A stretch of DNA of 6,129 nt from an uncultured Coleofasciculus sp. (GTDB lineage: Bacteria; Cyanobacteriota; Cyanobacteriia; Cyanobacteriales; Coleofasciculaceae): positions 1-6,129 of the forward strand of contig CADCTM010000940.1 in assembly GCA_902805485.1 (NCBI GenBank). Direction: 5' to 3'. Numbering within the stretch: the first letter of the stretch is position 1; each line of letters opens with the position of its first letter. The translations under genes and the position numbers were made by a program. Under the pieces are notes generated by a model. The model was not told the DNA's origin. It saw only the letters and a program-made list of their open reading frames with translations, and did not search any database. Positions 1 through 6,050 of this stretch are shown here, piece by piece.

Positions 1-97
1 TGTTTTTCGCCCACTTATTCAGCAAGCCCTATATAACTTCAAATGAGGTCAGCCAAGATAAAGACCTTAAATTTATAGCTAAAACACTTAAATTCTT

Positions 98-145
98 TTA
101 GAGCGCTAGTTTCCACCTATAGGACAACTGGCGCTCTAATTTTTT
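98..145 (+). terminator. Intrinsic (hairpin plus T-tract) terminator of an upstream plus-strand gene
   Basis: The arms 98-109 (ttagagcgctag) and 128-139 (ctggcgctctaa) form a 12-bp stem with a single G-T wobble around an 18-nt loop. A T-run follows at 140-145 on the plus strand. This is the normal layout of a Rho-independent terminator reading rightward, so it probably ends a gene whose body lies left of the window. The only hint of that gene is a short open frame from position 2 to the TGA at 44-46, ending in residues RPLIQQALYNFK, which is too short to call. On the minus strand the same stem is followed by TAAAAGAATT, a poor U-tract, so it could only weakly terminate the convergent beta-helix/SLH gene ending at 160. 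The loop contains a small palindrome, CCTATAGG (116-123). Confidence 0.72.
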
Positions 146-159
146 AGGCTGGAGTTACG

Positions 160-1761
160 TTAAGGGTTATTAACCAGGTAAGGAGAAGAAATCGCTGGAA
201 CCCGACCCGCATTCACCAGCGCTTGGTAAACAAAAGCGGCAACATCAGCACGAGTTGCATTTTCATTCGGGTTAAGTTGGGCTAGCGTTGGATAGTTCAC
301 AACCAACTTTTTCTGAGTCGCGCCAGCGATCGCGGTTCGGGCATAATCAGGAATCTGCGCCGCATCACGATAAACTGACAACACACTTGTAGTATCAGAT
401 CGTAAATTTAGACCACTAGCCAGAGAAACTAAGACCTGGACCCTGGGAATCCGTTCCTCCGCGCGAAAAGTGCGATCGGGATATCCAGACAGAAAAGTGC
501 CTCTATAAGCAGTTTGAATCACCTGATACGCCCAATAATCACGGCGGACATCCACAAAATCACTAGCAGGTTTTTGAGGCGTTGGAGAAAACGCTTTCGC
601 AATAATTGCCGCAAACTGGGCGCGAGTCACAGGATCATTCGGGCGGAAATTGCCATCAGGAAAACCAGCAATTGCCCCCTGACCCGCCAATGCTTGAATA
701 TAAGCTTGTGCCCAATGACCTTGGACATCAGCAAATGTCCCCACCGCCGCCACAAAATCTACACGACCAATAATCCGTTTTTGGTCGATATCATTACCAA
801 CCGCCACGATCGTACCAGTGCGAGTTGTATTGTAGACATCAGCCGTACCGTTACTACGAATGCGGTTTTGTCCCTGACTGTCGGCAGTACCTAAATTCGG
901 TTTCGCATCCCCAGTCGCCACAACACCACTACGCTTGTTATTTTCGATCACATTTTTCCGAATCACCGGCGCCGACGTACCACTGGCAATAATCCCATCA
1001 TCATTTTGAACAATGCGATTATCCGTAATCAAAGGCGAAGCACTTTCCGTAAGCGCAATACCTGTCCCCGTTTCCTGAATCAGATTATTGCGAATCTCCC
1101 CAGTAGACTGACGAGCGACAGAAATCCCATTCCCAGCATTTTTCGTGAAAACATTATCTTCAATCTTGGGGTTGCCCGTACCCGTAACAAAAACCCCCTC
1201 ACGATTGCTGTTAGAAAACGTATTATTCCTGAGCGTCGCATTCGTCGATTCGATCCATACTCCCGTCCCACGGGTATTCGGGTTAGTAATCGTAATCCCG
1301 TCAATTTCGCTGTTTTTTGCCGCGAGAATCGTAACATTCTGACCCGCCGCAGTCGGACTCAAGTAAGAACCGCCACCAATAATCCCCATCCTCTGCCCTT
1401 TGGTAGATGACTCACCCCGTAGAATCACCCCTTCCTTGACAACAAGGGGAAAAACCTCACCTGTTTGGCTCGTATAACTCCCAGGAGCCAACTGAACCAC
1501 TGTACCCGACGCTGCCTGCTGGAGGGCGTAGGTAATCGTGCGATAAGGAGCCGCTTCACTCGTCCCAGCACCCGCCGCATCTGTGCCAGTGCTGGGATTA
1601 ACGTAAATAGTGCTAGCACCAACAGGTGTTTGTGCCAGGTATCGGACTGAAGGTATTGACCATGCCGGAAAAGTGACAGCGCCACTACCCAAAAGCAAAA
1701 TGACGCTTAGGAAAGATGCTCGAAGCGATACTCTACTTGTAGTTTGTTTGATAGAATTCAC
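160..1761 (-). CDS. Exported parallel beta-helix (DUF1565-type) protein with three C-terminal SLH domains
   Basis: A 533-residue secreted or cell-envelope protein of unknown substrate. Residues 1-35 look like a Sec signal peptide: a basic n-region, a hydrophobic stretch SFLSVILLLGSGAV, and possible cleavage near AWS. Residues 51-120 match the start of DUF1565 proteins (IYVNPSTGTD, then a PYRTITYAL segment). Residues about 150-290 are right-handed beta-helix coils of 22-23 residues, with recurring ends NNTF182, DNVF205, NNLI228, DNRI250 and KNVI272. Three SLH domains follow at about 342-391, 401-450 and 463-520. The first is the best preserved (FADVQGHW, GFPDGNFRPNDPVTRAQ). SLH2 has IPRVQ in place of TRAE, and SLH3 keeps TRAD but has lost the GYPDG turn. 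SLH domains anchor proteins to the wall or peptidoglycan, so an envelope location is inferred. Such beta-helices often bind or cleave polysaccharide, but I see no identifiable active site. The start is GTG at 1761. No in-frame ATG lies between it and the upstream stop at 1813-1815, and the ribosome binding site is weak. Confidence 0.9.
   Translation of the reverse strand: MNSIKQTTSRVSLRASFLSVILLLGSGAVTFPAWSIPSVRYLAQTPVGASTIYVNPSTGTDAAGAGTSEAAPYRTITYALQQAASGTVVQLAPGSYTSQTGEVFPLVVKEGVILRGESSTKGQRMGIIGGGSYLSPTAAGQNVTILAAKNSEIDGITITNPNTRGTGVWIESTNATLRNNTFSNSNREGVFVTGTGNPKIEDNVFTKNAGNGISVARQSTGEIRNNLIQETGTGIALTESASPLITDNRIVQNDDGIIASGTSAPVIRKNVIENNKRSGVVATGDAKPNLGTADSQGQNRIRSNGTADVYNTTRTGTIVAVGNDIDQKRIIGRVDFVAAVGTFADVQGHWAQAYIQALAGQGAIAGFPDGNFRPNDPVTRAQFAAIIAKAFSPTPQKPASDFVDVRRDYWAYQVIQTAYRGTFLSGYPDRTFRAEERIPRVQVLVSLASGLNLRSDTTSVLSVYRDAAQIPDYARTAIAGATQKKLVVNYPTLAQLNPNENATRADVAAFVYQALVNAGRVPAISSPYLVNNP
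326..333. repeat. HIP1 octamer inside the beta-helix/SLH gene
   Basis: A perfect GCGATCGC palindrome within the SLH-coding part of the gene. Its presence suggests the gene has resided in a HIP1-bearing cyanobacterial genome for some time and was not acquired recently. Confidence 0.85.
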
Positions 1762-1910
1762 ACCTAATTGAAAAAAAAGGACTGAATTAAAAATCTCAAA
1801 AGTGCAAAAAACCTAACTCAATTCAAGCTTTTCGGAACCAGGTTGCTGCTGAAAAACGATAACTTCCGTTGACAAGACAGGACAACTAACCAACGGCTTT
1901 GTAGAATAAA

Positions 1911-2005
1911 CCTCTTGTATCAATCTCTTGAAACCAATAGATACATCCGTGTTTATCTCTTGTTTATCTGTGGTTCAAATCTTAAAAAATGATATCTACA
2001 AGAGG
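1911..2005. repeat. 95-bp stretch bounded by 9-bp inverted repeats
   Basis: CCTCTTGTA at 1911-1919 is the exact reverse complement of TACAAGAGG at 1997-2005. After three mismatched bases the similarity continues for three more (ATC). The hexamer CTCTTG occurs three times inside (1912, 1925, 1957) and once inverted at the right end. A second inverted pair, TGTATC (1916-1921) and GATACA (1940-1945), could form a small inner hairpin. I see no clear target-site duplication in the flanks. It could be a short non-autonomous intergenic element, a long-looped structure in the pdhA 3' untranslated region, or chance in AT-rich DNA. Confidence 0.35.
1945..1977 (-). repeat. Short degenerate tandem repeat, about 11 bp period, around GATAAACA
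   Basis: On the minus strand this reads ACCACAGATAAACA, then AGAGATAAACA, then CGGAT. The 9-mer TGTTTATCT (plus strand) occurs at 1950-1958 and 1961-1969, giving a period of 11 bp. From memory, it resembles a family of dispersed intergenic repeats of the form CCACAGATAAACACAGAT seen in many bacterial genomes, including cyanobacteria. The identity is a recollection, not a search result. It lies wholly inside the inverted-repeat-bounded stretch 1911-2005. Confidence 0.45.
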
Positions 2006-2019
2006 TCTAAAAAAAGTCA

Positions 2020-3051
2020 CTAATCTTCAGCAAAAATATAGCGGTATAACTCACTAGGGTCAGGTTCAGGACTCGACTCCGCAAATTTCACCGCATCATC
2101 AATTACATCTTGGATTTTACGCTCGATCGCTTTCAGTTCATCTTGGTCTACCAAGTTTTGCTCTGTGAGATAAGCGGCAAGCTTTTTAATTGGATCGCGA
2201 GCAAACCAAAATTCCTTCTCTTCCTTAGAACGAAGCTCATCCGGATCAGCCAGAGAGTGACCCCGGAAGCGGTAGGTAAGCGCTTCGATTAAAGTTGGAC
2301 CTTCTCCGGCACGGGCACGAGCGATCGCTTCTTGCGCCACTGCCCTGACTGCCAGAACATCCATTCCATCCACTTCCACACCCGCCATACCGAATACACT
2401 GGCTTTTTTGTAAATTTCCGGTTGAGAAGTCGCCCGTTCGTGAGCCATGCCAATTGCCCACTTATTATTTTCGACAACAAACAAAATCGGCAGTTTCCAG
2501 AGGGCTGCCATATTCAAGCATTCAAAAAACTGACCATTATTACAAGCACCATCACCAAAAAAGCAAGCGGTAACTTGATCAGCACTCGTATCACCTAACG
2601 CCTCTCGCCGATACTTACTAGCAAACGCCGTACCCGTCGCTACAGGAATGCCCTCAGCAATAAACGCATAACCGCCCAGCAGACGGTGTTGAGCAGAGAA
2701 CATATGCATCGAACCGCCACGTCCCTTACTACAACCCGTTTCCTTGCCATACAACTCGGACATTACTTCCCGCGCAGGCACTCCCGCACTTAAAGCATGA
2801 ACGTGGTCGCGATAGGTGCTGCCAACATAGTCTTCGTCTCGACGCATCGCCCTGATCACGCCTGTTGACACCGCTTCTTGACCGTTGTAGAGGTGGACAA
2901 AACCAAACATCTTGCCCCGGTAGTACATCTCGGCACACTTGTCCTCAAAAAACCGACCGAGAATCATGTCCTCGTACAAGAGCAAGCCTTCTTCTTTGGT
3001 GATTTGGCTTTGATCAACTTTAAAATCCGGTAAAATTCGTTCCTGAACCAT
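2020..3051 (-). CDS. pdhA: Pyruvate dehydrogenase E1 component, alpha subunit
   Basis: The 343-residue alpha chain of the E1 component, which uses thiamine diphosphate to decarboxylate pyruvate and acetylate the E2 lipoyl group, making acetyl-CoA in the cytoplasm. The thiamine-diphosphate motif runs from GDG166-168 to NN195-196 (GDGACNNGQFFE ... VVENNKW). Other E1-alpha hallmarks are FVHLYNGQEAVSTG (51-64), GSTYRDHVHALSAGV (77-91), GRGGSMHMF (110-118) and the loop YRFRGHSLADPDELRS (260-275), which matches the phosphorylation loop of mitochondrial E1-alpha. The wording is close to cyanobacterial and plastid E1-alpha, and the full length is normal for that group. I chose ATG at 3051 (MVQERILPDF). 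An in-frame TTG at 3075 would add eight residues, but family proteins usually begin at MVQER, and AAGGA lies 12 nt before the ATG. The partner genes for E1-beta, E2 and E3 are not in the window, which is common in cyanobacteria. An acetoin dehydrogenase E1 is less likely. Confidence 0.96.
   Translation of the reverse strand: MVQERILPDFKVDQSQITKEEGLLLYEDMILGRFFEDKCAEMYYRGKMFGFVHLYNGQEAVSTGVIRAMRRDEDYVGSTYRDHVHALSAGVPAREVMSELYGKETGCSKGRGGSMHMFSAQHRLLGGYAFIAEGIPVATGTAFASKYRREALGDTSADQVTACFFGDGACNNGQFFECLNMAALWKLPILFVVENNKWAIGMAHERATSQPEIYKKASVFGMAGVEVDGMDVLAVRAVAQEAIARARAGEGPTLIEALTYRFRGHSLADPDELRSKEEKEFWFARDPIKKLAAYLTEQNLVDQDELKAIERKIQDVIDDAVKFAESSPEPDPSELYRYIFAED
2321..2328. repeat. HIP1 octamer inside pdhA
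   Basis: A perfect GCGATCGC, the highly iterated palindrome that is over-represented in many cyanobacterial genomes. It supports the taxonomic reading and is not expected to act on this gene specifically. Confidence 0.85.
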
Positions 3052-3139
3052 GAGTTTGTAGTATCCTTGCAGCAATACTAAGATAAATTTTCTCTCGACA
3101 CTTGTTCTACCTTTTTCGTAAAGCTAGAGTAAGGTTGAG

Positions 3140-3153
3140 TCAAGCTAGCTTGA
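3140..3153. promoter_or_regulatory. 14-bp perfect palindrome, candidate operator
   Basis: TCAAGCTAGCTTGA is a perfect inverted repeat with no spacer. Beyond a G-G mismatch on each side the symmetry resumes for several more positions (TTGAG on the left against GTTAA on the right, including one G-T pair). The hexamer TTGAGT flanks it at 3135-3140 and 3151-3156, and AAGCTAG recurs at 3121-3127. The palindrome overlaps the candidate pdhA -35 (3138-3143) and lies 87-100 bp upstream of the pdhA start. Its size suits a dimeric repressor or activator. No T-run follows on either strand, so it is not a terminator. The regulator is unknown. Confidence 0.4.
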
Positions 3154-3274
3154 GTTAAAGTAACATTATTGGTTTAAAATCAATCTGTCTCATGCAATGG
3201 GATAATCTGTAGGCGTTGCTAAAATTACTAACATATTAAAGGCAACTCTACCCAAGCGGTCCCTTGCGCTGAAC

Positions 3275-3300
3275 TTGATACCGTAAAGACTACGGTTCAA
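3275..3300 (+). other. Stable hairpin upstream of ftn2
   Basis: The arms TTGA-T-ACCGTA (3275-3285) and TACGGTTCAA (3291-3300) pair over 10 bp, with one bulged T and a 5-nt loop AAGAC. It ends 82 bp before the ftn2 start codon and upstream of the likely -10. It would therefore be transcribed only if ftn2 also has a more distal promoter. Otherwise it may act as a protein-binding site in DNA. No U-tract follows on either strand, so a terminator is unlikely. Confidence 0.35.
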
Positions 3301-3382
3301 TAGTTACAGCCTGTTTATTGAGAACGCTATTGGCTAATATAAGTTAAATTTCAGTTGCTCTCAGCTTAAGGGAAGTAAGCCT

Positions 3383-5833
3383 GTGCGAATTCCGCTCGAT
3401 TACTACCGAATATTAGGATTACCGATTCAGGCTACTGCTGAACAGCGAAGCCAAGCGTATCGTGATCGCACTTTGCAATTGCCCCGACGGGAGTATAGCG
3501 AAGCGGCGATCAAATCGCGTAAACAACTCCTTGATGAAGCCTACGCTGTTCTATCAGACCCGGAACAGTGTGCGGCATACGATGCGAGCTTCCTTGCCAA
3601 AACCTACTTGGAGGAGCGAGAGCCGTCCCTAAGCTTGGGTACGACGGGAAACGATAAAAGCGATACACCCATCGAACCCCACACCCCCAGCATCGAAATC
3701 AAAAATGAGCAATTTATTGGCGCATTACTGATTCTGCAAGAACTTGGGGAATACGAACTCGTCCTGAAACTAGGGCAACCGTATTTAGGAACCAGGGACA
3801 GCATCAGTTTAGACAAAGGACTGCTCGGAGACCCGCAACTCGTTCGACCAGACATTGTTTTAACCCTAGCGCTTGGCTGCTTAGAACTCGGTCGCGAGCA
3901 ATGGCAGCAAGCTCAGTATGAAAATGCCGCGTCTTCCCTGGAAGTCGGTCAAGAATTACTGCTGCGAGAGGGCTTATTTCCAGCCGTTCGAGGAGAAATC
4001 CAGGCAGACCTCTACAAGCTTCGTCCCTACCGCATCCTAGAATTATTAGCACTCCCTGAAGAAAATATTGGCGAACGGCGCAACGGCTTGCGGCTATTGC
4101 AAGAAATGCTCCAAGAACGCATGGGCATTGATGGCACCGCCGATGACCAATCTGGCTTAAGTATTGATGATTTTCTCCGCTTTATTCAGCAGTTGCGTGG
4201 CTATCTAACTGCCGCCGAACAGCAAACGCTATTTGAAGCGGAAGCGCGACGCCCCTCAGCCGTTGCCACTTATTTGGCGGTATATGCCCTACTCGCACGA
4301 GGCTTTGCCGGGCGGCAGCCAGCATTGATTGCCCGTGCCAAGCAGATGTTGATGCGCTTAGGTAGGCGTCAGGATGTCCATCTCGAACAAGCCGTTTGTG
4401 CCTTACTGTTGGGTCAAACCGAAGAAGCTAGTAAAGCCTTGGAACTGAGCCAAGAGTACGAACCCCTTGCTTTTATTCGTGAACATTCTCAGGGCGCACC
4501 GGACTTATTACCTGGCTTGTGCCTTTATGGCGAACGCTGGCTGCAAAAGTCAGTATTTCCTCACTTCCGCGACTTGCGTGACCAGAAAGCCTCGTTGAAA
4601 GAATACTTTGCCGATGAGCAGGTACAGGCGTATTTGGAAAATATGCCAGAGTCGTCTGGAGATGGTACCAACGAGTGGACAGTTGTACAAGCCCAAGAAA
4701 CCCCCTACGCCACCGCTACGTCTTCCAGAGGCACAAAAGAGCCAGTGACGTTTCGGCGGGAAGCCAGCCCAAACTTGTCAGGTAACGGGCAACAGGGAGG
4801 GGATTCAGTGCTGTACCGTCCTACGGGAGGAGCCGTAGTGGGTGGGTCACAGTGGATAACTGAACGAGAGCCAGCAACTGCCGCAACCAGTCGGACAGCA
4901 ACCCTTGGCGTAACGACGGAGCGCTCGTCGGAATCCAATGTTTCAACTTTACCGATCGCCCAACGGGGAACGCGATCGCGTTTACGCCAGCCTGGTTCCT
5001 CAGAACAAAACGGGTTTCCCGAACAAACCGCGCTCGTAGATGATTCTGCCATTACAGGCTTATCTCGCGATCCGGGCAAGTCATCGCGACGTCAACGTCA
5101 GCCAAAAGGCGGCTCAGAACCCTTAGCAACTCAGTTGCAGGAAACAGATCAACCAAACTCATCCGGTGCAGGAGATAGCTTGAAGCGTCTTGCTCCTGGT
5201 CGATCGTCCCGTTCCTTAGACAAGTCTAAGTCTTCAAATAAAGTTAGACGATTGGTTTTCCTGGCGATTGCCAGTGTTGTCGGAGTGGCAGTCTTGGGAT
5301 TCCTCTTGATTACAACCCTTAGTTGGCTCCAGAAAACCCTACAAGGCTCCTCACCCGCCCTAGAGGGAGAGCAACCGCTTGTGCAGCTAGCCCAACCTCC
5401 TGTACCAATTCCCGAAGCTGGCAGTCAGATCATGGCTCCAGAAGGTCCTTTAACAGAGGAAACGGCTCAACAAGTGATCCAATCGTGGCTCTCTACTAAG
5501 TCCTTGGCTCTTGGTTCTGAACATCAAATCGCTCAACTCAAAACAATCTTAACGGAGCCAGCCTTGTCTTCTTGGCAGCAACGTGCCCAAACAGCGAGGA
5601 AAGATAACTCCCACTGGCAGTACAAGCATTCAGTTAAAGTCAATTCCGTTGAGACAAACGCGGCTAATCCAGATCAAGCGAGAATAGACGCCGCCGTGAA
5701 TGAAGTGGCACAGTTCTATCAAGGCAACCAACTTAATCAAGGCGCTTCTTATAACGAAAATCTGCGAGTTCGGTATGAATTGGTACGTAAAGAAAACCGT
5801 TGGTTAATCAAAGATATGACGGTTGTGAAATAA
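3383..5833 (+). CDS. ftn2: Cell division protein Ftn2/ZipN (ARC6 family)
   Basis: An 816-residue single-pass inner-membrane protein, also called ZipN and orthologous to plastid ARC6. The family tethers FtsZ filaments to the membrane and recruits other divisome proteins at mid-cell. Residues 5-70 form a J-like domain (LDYYRILGL ... LLDEAYAVLSDPEQCAAYD) in which the Hsp70-stimulating HPD triad is missing: the loop reads LPRREYS (33-39). As in ARC6, this is therefore probably not a working DnaJ co-chaperone. Residues about 104-420 are the helical cytoplasmic region conserved in the family. Residues about 425-620 are a Ser/Thr/Arg/Gln/Gly-rich, probably disordered linker. One membrane helix spans about 624-646, after the basic residues KVRR. 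Residues about 690-816 are the C-terminal ARC6-like IMS (DUF4101) domain (LTEETAQQVIQSWL ... NRWLIKDMTVV), inferred to face the periplasm. The start is GTG at 3383, preceded by AAGGGAAG at 3368-3375. The length is near that of Anabaena ZipN and Arabidopsis ARC6, as I recall them. Confidence 0.95.
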   Translation: MRIPLDYYRILGLPIQATAEQRSQAYRDRTLQLPRREYSEAAIKSRKQLLDEAYAVLSDPEQCAAYDASFLAKTYLEEREPSLSLGTTGNDKSDTPIEPHTPSIEIKNEQFIGALLILQELGEYELVLKLGQPYLGTRDSISLDKGLLGDPQLVRPDIVLTLALGCLELGREQWQQAQYENAASSLEVGQELLLREGLFPAVRGEIQADLYKLRPYRILELLALPEENIGERRNGLRLLQEMLQERMGIDGTADDQSGLSIDDFLRFIQQLRGYLTAAEQQTLFEAEARRPSAVATYLAVYALLARGFAGRQPALIARAKQMLMRLGRRQDVHLEQAVCALLLGQTEEASKALELSQEYEPLAFIREHSQGAPDLLPGLCLYGERWLQKSVFPHFRDLRDQKASLKEYFADEQVQAYLENMPESSGDGTNEWTVVQAQETPYATATSSRGTKEPVTFRREASPNLSGNGQQGGDSVLYRPTGGAVVGGSQWITEREPATAATSRTATLGVTTERSSESNVSTLPIAQRGTRSRLRQPGSSEQNGFPEQTALVDDSAITGLSRDPGKSSRRQRQPKGGSEPLATQLQETDQPNSSGAGDSLKRLAPGRSSRSLDKSKSSNKVRRLVFLAIASVVGVAVLGFLLITTLSWLQKTLQGSSPALEGEQPLVQLAQPPVPIPEAGSQIMAPEGPLTEETAQQVIQSWLSTKSLALGSEHQIAQLKTILTEPALSSWQQRAQTARKDNSHWQYKHSVKVNSVETNAANPDQARIDAAVNEVAQFYQGNQLNQGASYNENLRVRYELVRKENRWLIKDMTVVK
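4972..4979. repeat. HIP1 octamer inside ftn2
   Basis: A perfect GCGATCGC lying in the part of ftn2 that encodes the poorly conserved linker. A near copy (CGATCGCC) sits about 20 bp upstream. Confidence 0.85.
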
Positions 5834-5849
5834 CTAATTGCCCTCAATC

Positions 5850-6050
5850 TCACGGCTTAATCAGAAATTGCTTGGACTTGTGATACTGGGCAATGAGGCG
5901 TGATCGCATCTTCGTCCTATAACTGATCATCCAAGCTAAAGGTAAACCTGTCATCAAAACAGCGTAGATCACAAAAAAGAATCCCAGCTTGAAGCCAAGA
6001 CCTAAACTAATACCTACGGCTGATATCAAAAGTAGCATCGCCAAAGCCAA
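5850..6050 (-). CDS. Small two-helix membrane protein, unknown function, 5' end uncertain
   Basis: I do not recognise a named family. As annotated from the TTG at 6050, the product has 66 residues: a hydrophobic helix at about 3-19 (LAMLLLISAVGISLGLG), a second at about 22-43 (LGFFFVIYAVLMTGLPLAWM), then a strongly basic tail (YRTKMRSRLIAQYHKSK), probably cytoplasmic. An ATG at 6038 would give 62 residues. Neither start has a good ribosome binding site. The same frame stays open upstream to the TAA at 6117-6119 and reads as plausible protein (GASLWQYLQTEFGTR), but it offers no ATG, GTG or TTG there. An ATG at 6101-6103 lies one base out of frame, so the true protein may be about 84 residues with a frame break near 6092-6095. 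The gene converges on ftn2 with a 16-bp gap and no visible terminator between them. Confidence 0.6.
   Translation of the reverse strand: MALAMLLLISAVGISLGLGFKLGFFFVIYAVLMTGLPLAWMISYRTKMRSRLIAQYHKSKQFLIKP

Larger units (their letters stand above)
1762..2019. other. Gene-free spacer between pdhA and the beta-helix/SLH gene
   Basis: This 258-bp stretch is AT-rich and has no credible open reading frame. It should hold the 3' end of the pdhA transcript and the promoter of the minus-strand beta-helix/SLH gene. I could not find a convincing -35/-10 pair for that gene. An A8 tract (1771-1778) lies just upstream of its GTG and reads as a T-run in the leader. A 6-bp inverted pair CCGTTG (1866-1871) / CAACGG (1891-1896) is present. 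The half of the spacer nearer pdhA is occupied by the inverted-repeat-bounded element described separately. No clear intrinsic terminator follows pdhA. Confidence 0.6.
3052..3382. promoter_or_regulatory. Divergent intergenic region between pdhA and ftn2
   Basis: This 331-bp region must contain the promoters of both pdhA (leftward) and ftn2 (rightward), and it has no credible gene. For pdhA the best guesses on the minus strand are TTGACT (3138-3143) with 17 bp to TACGAA (3115-3120), or an AGAACA/TATCTT pair (3103-3108 / 3080-3085). Both are poor matches. For ftn2 a good -10-like TATAAG lies at 3338-3343, about 40 bp before the start codon. The nearest -35-like TTGAGA (3318-3323) is only 14 bp away, so an activator or a different -35 may be needed. 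A 14-bp palindrome and a hairpin inside the region are listed separately. The promoter assignments are inference. Confidence 0.45.

Noticed and set aside
514..1410. Plus-strand open frames opposite the beta-helix/SLH gene
   Set aside because: They are antisense shadows of a gene with clear domains. Their products are Arg/Ile/Asn-rich with no recognisable motifs, and several overlap one another.
1869..1874. TTGACA hexamer as a plus-strand -35
   Set aside because: No -10-like element follows at 16-18 bp and no plus-strand gene begins downstream.
3052..3075. N-terminal extension of PdhA from the TTG at 3075
   Set aside because: It adds eight residues (MLQGYYKL) that family members normally lack. 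The ATG at 3051 gives the usual MVQER start and length.
3209..3222. Possible NtcA site GTA-N8-TAA
   Set aside because: The consensus is GTA-N8-TAC, so the last base is wrong, and no -10 element lies at the usual distance downstream.
3283..3293. GTA-N5-TAC inside the hairpin
   Set aside because: The spacing is 5, not the 8 expected for NtcA. The symmetry is explained by the hairpin stem.
4705..5079. 124-residue minus-strand open frame inside ftn2
   Set aside because: It lies opposite the low-complexity linker, where skewed composition keeps the reverse frame open by chance. It shows no domain or ribosome binding signal.
5834..5849. Terminator between the convergent ftn2 and small membrane genes
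   Set aside because: The 16-bp gap and its surroundings show no stem-loop with a T-tract on either strand.
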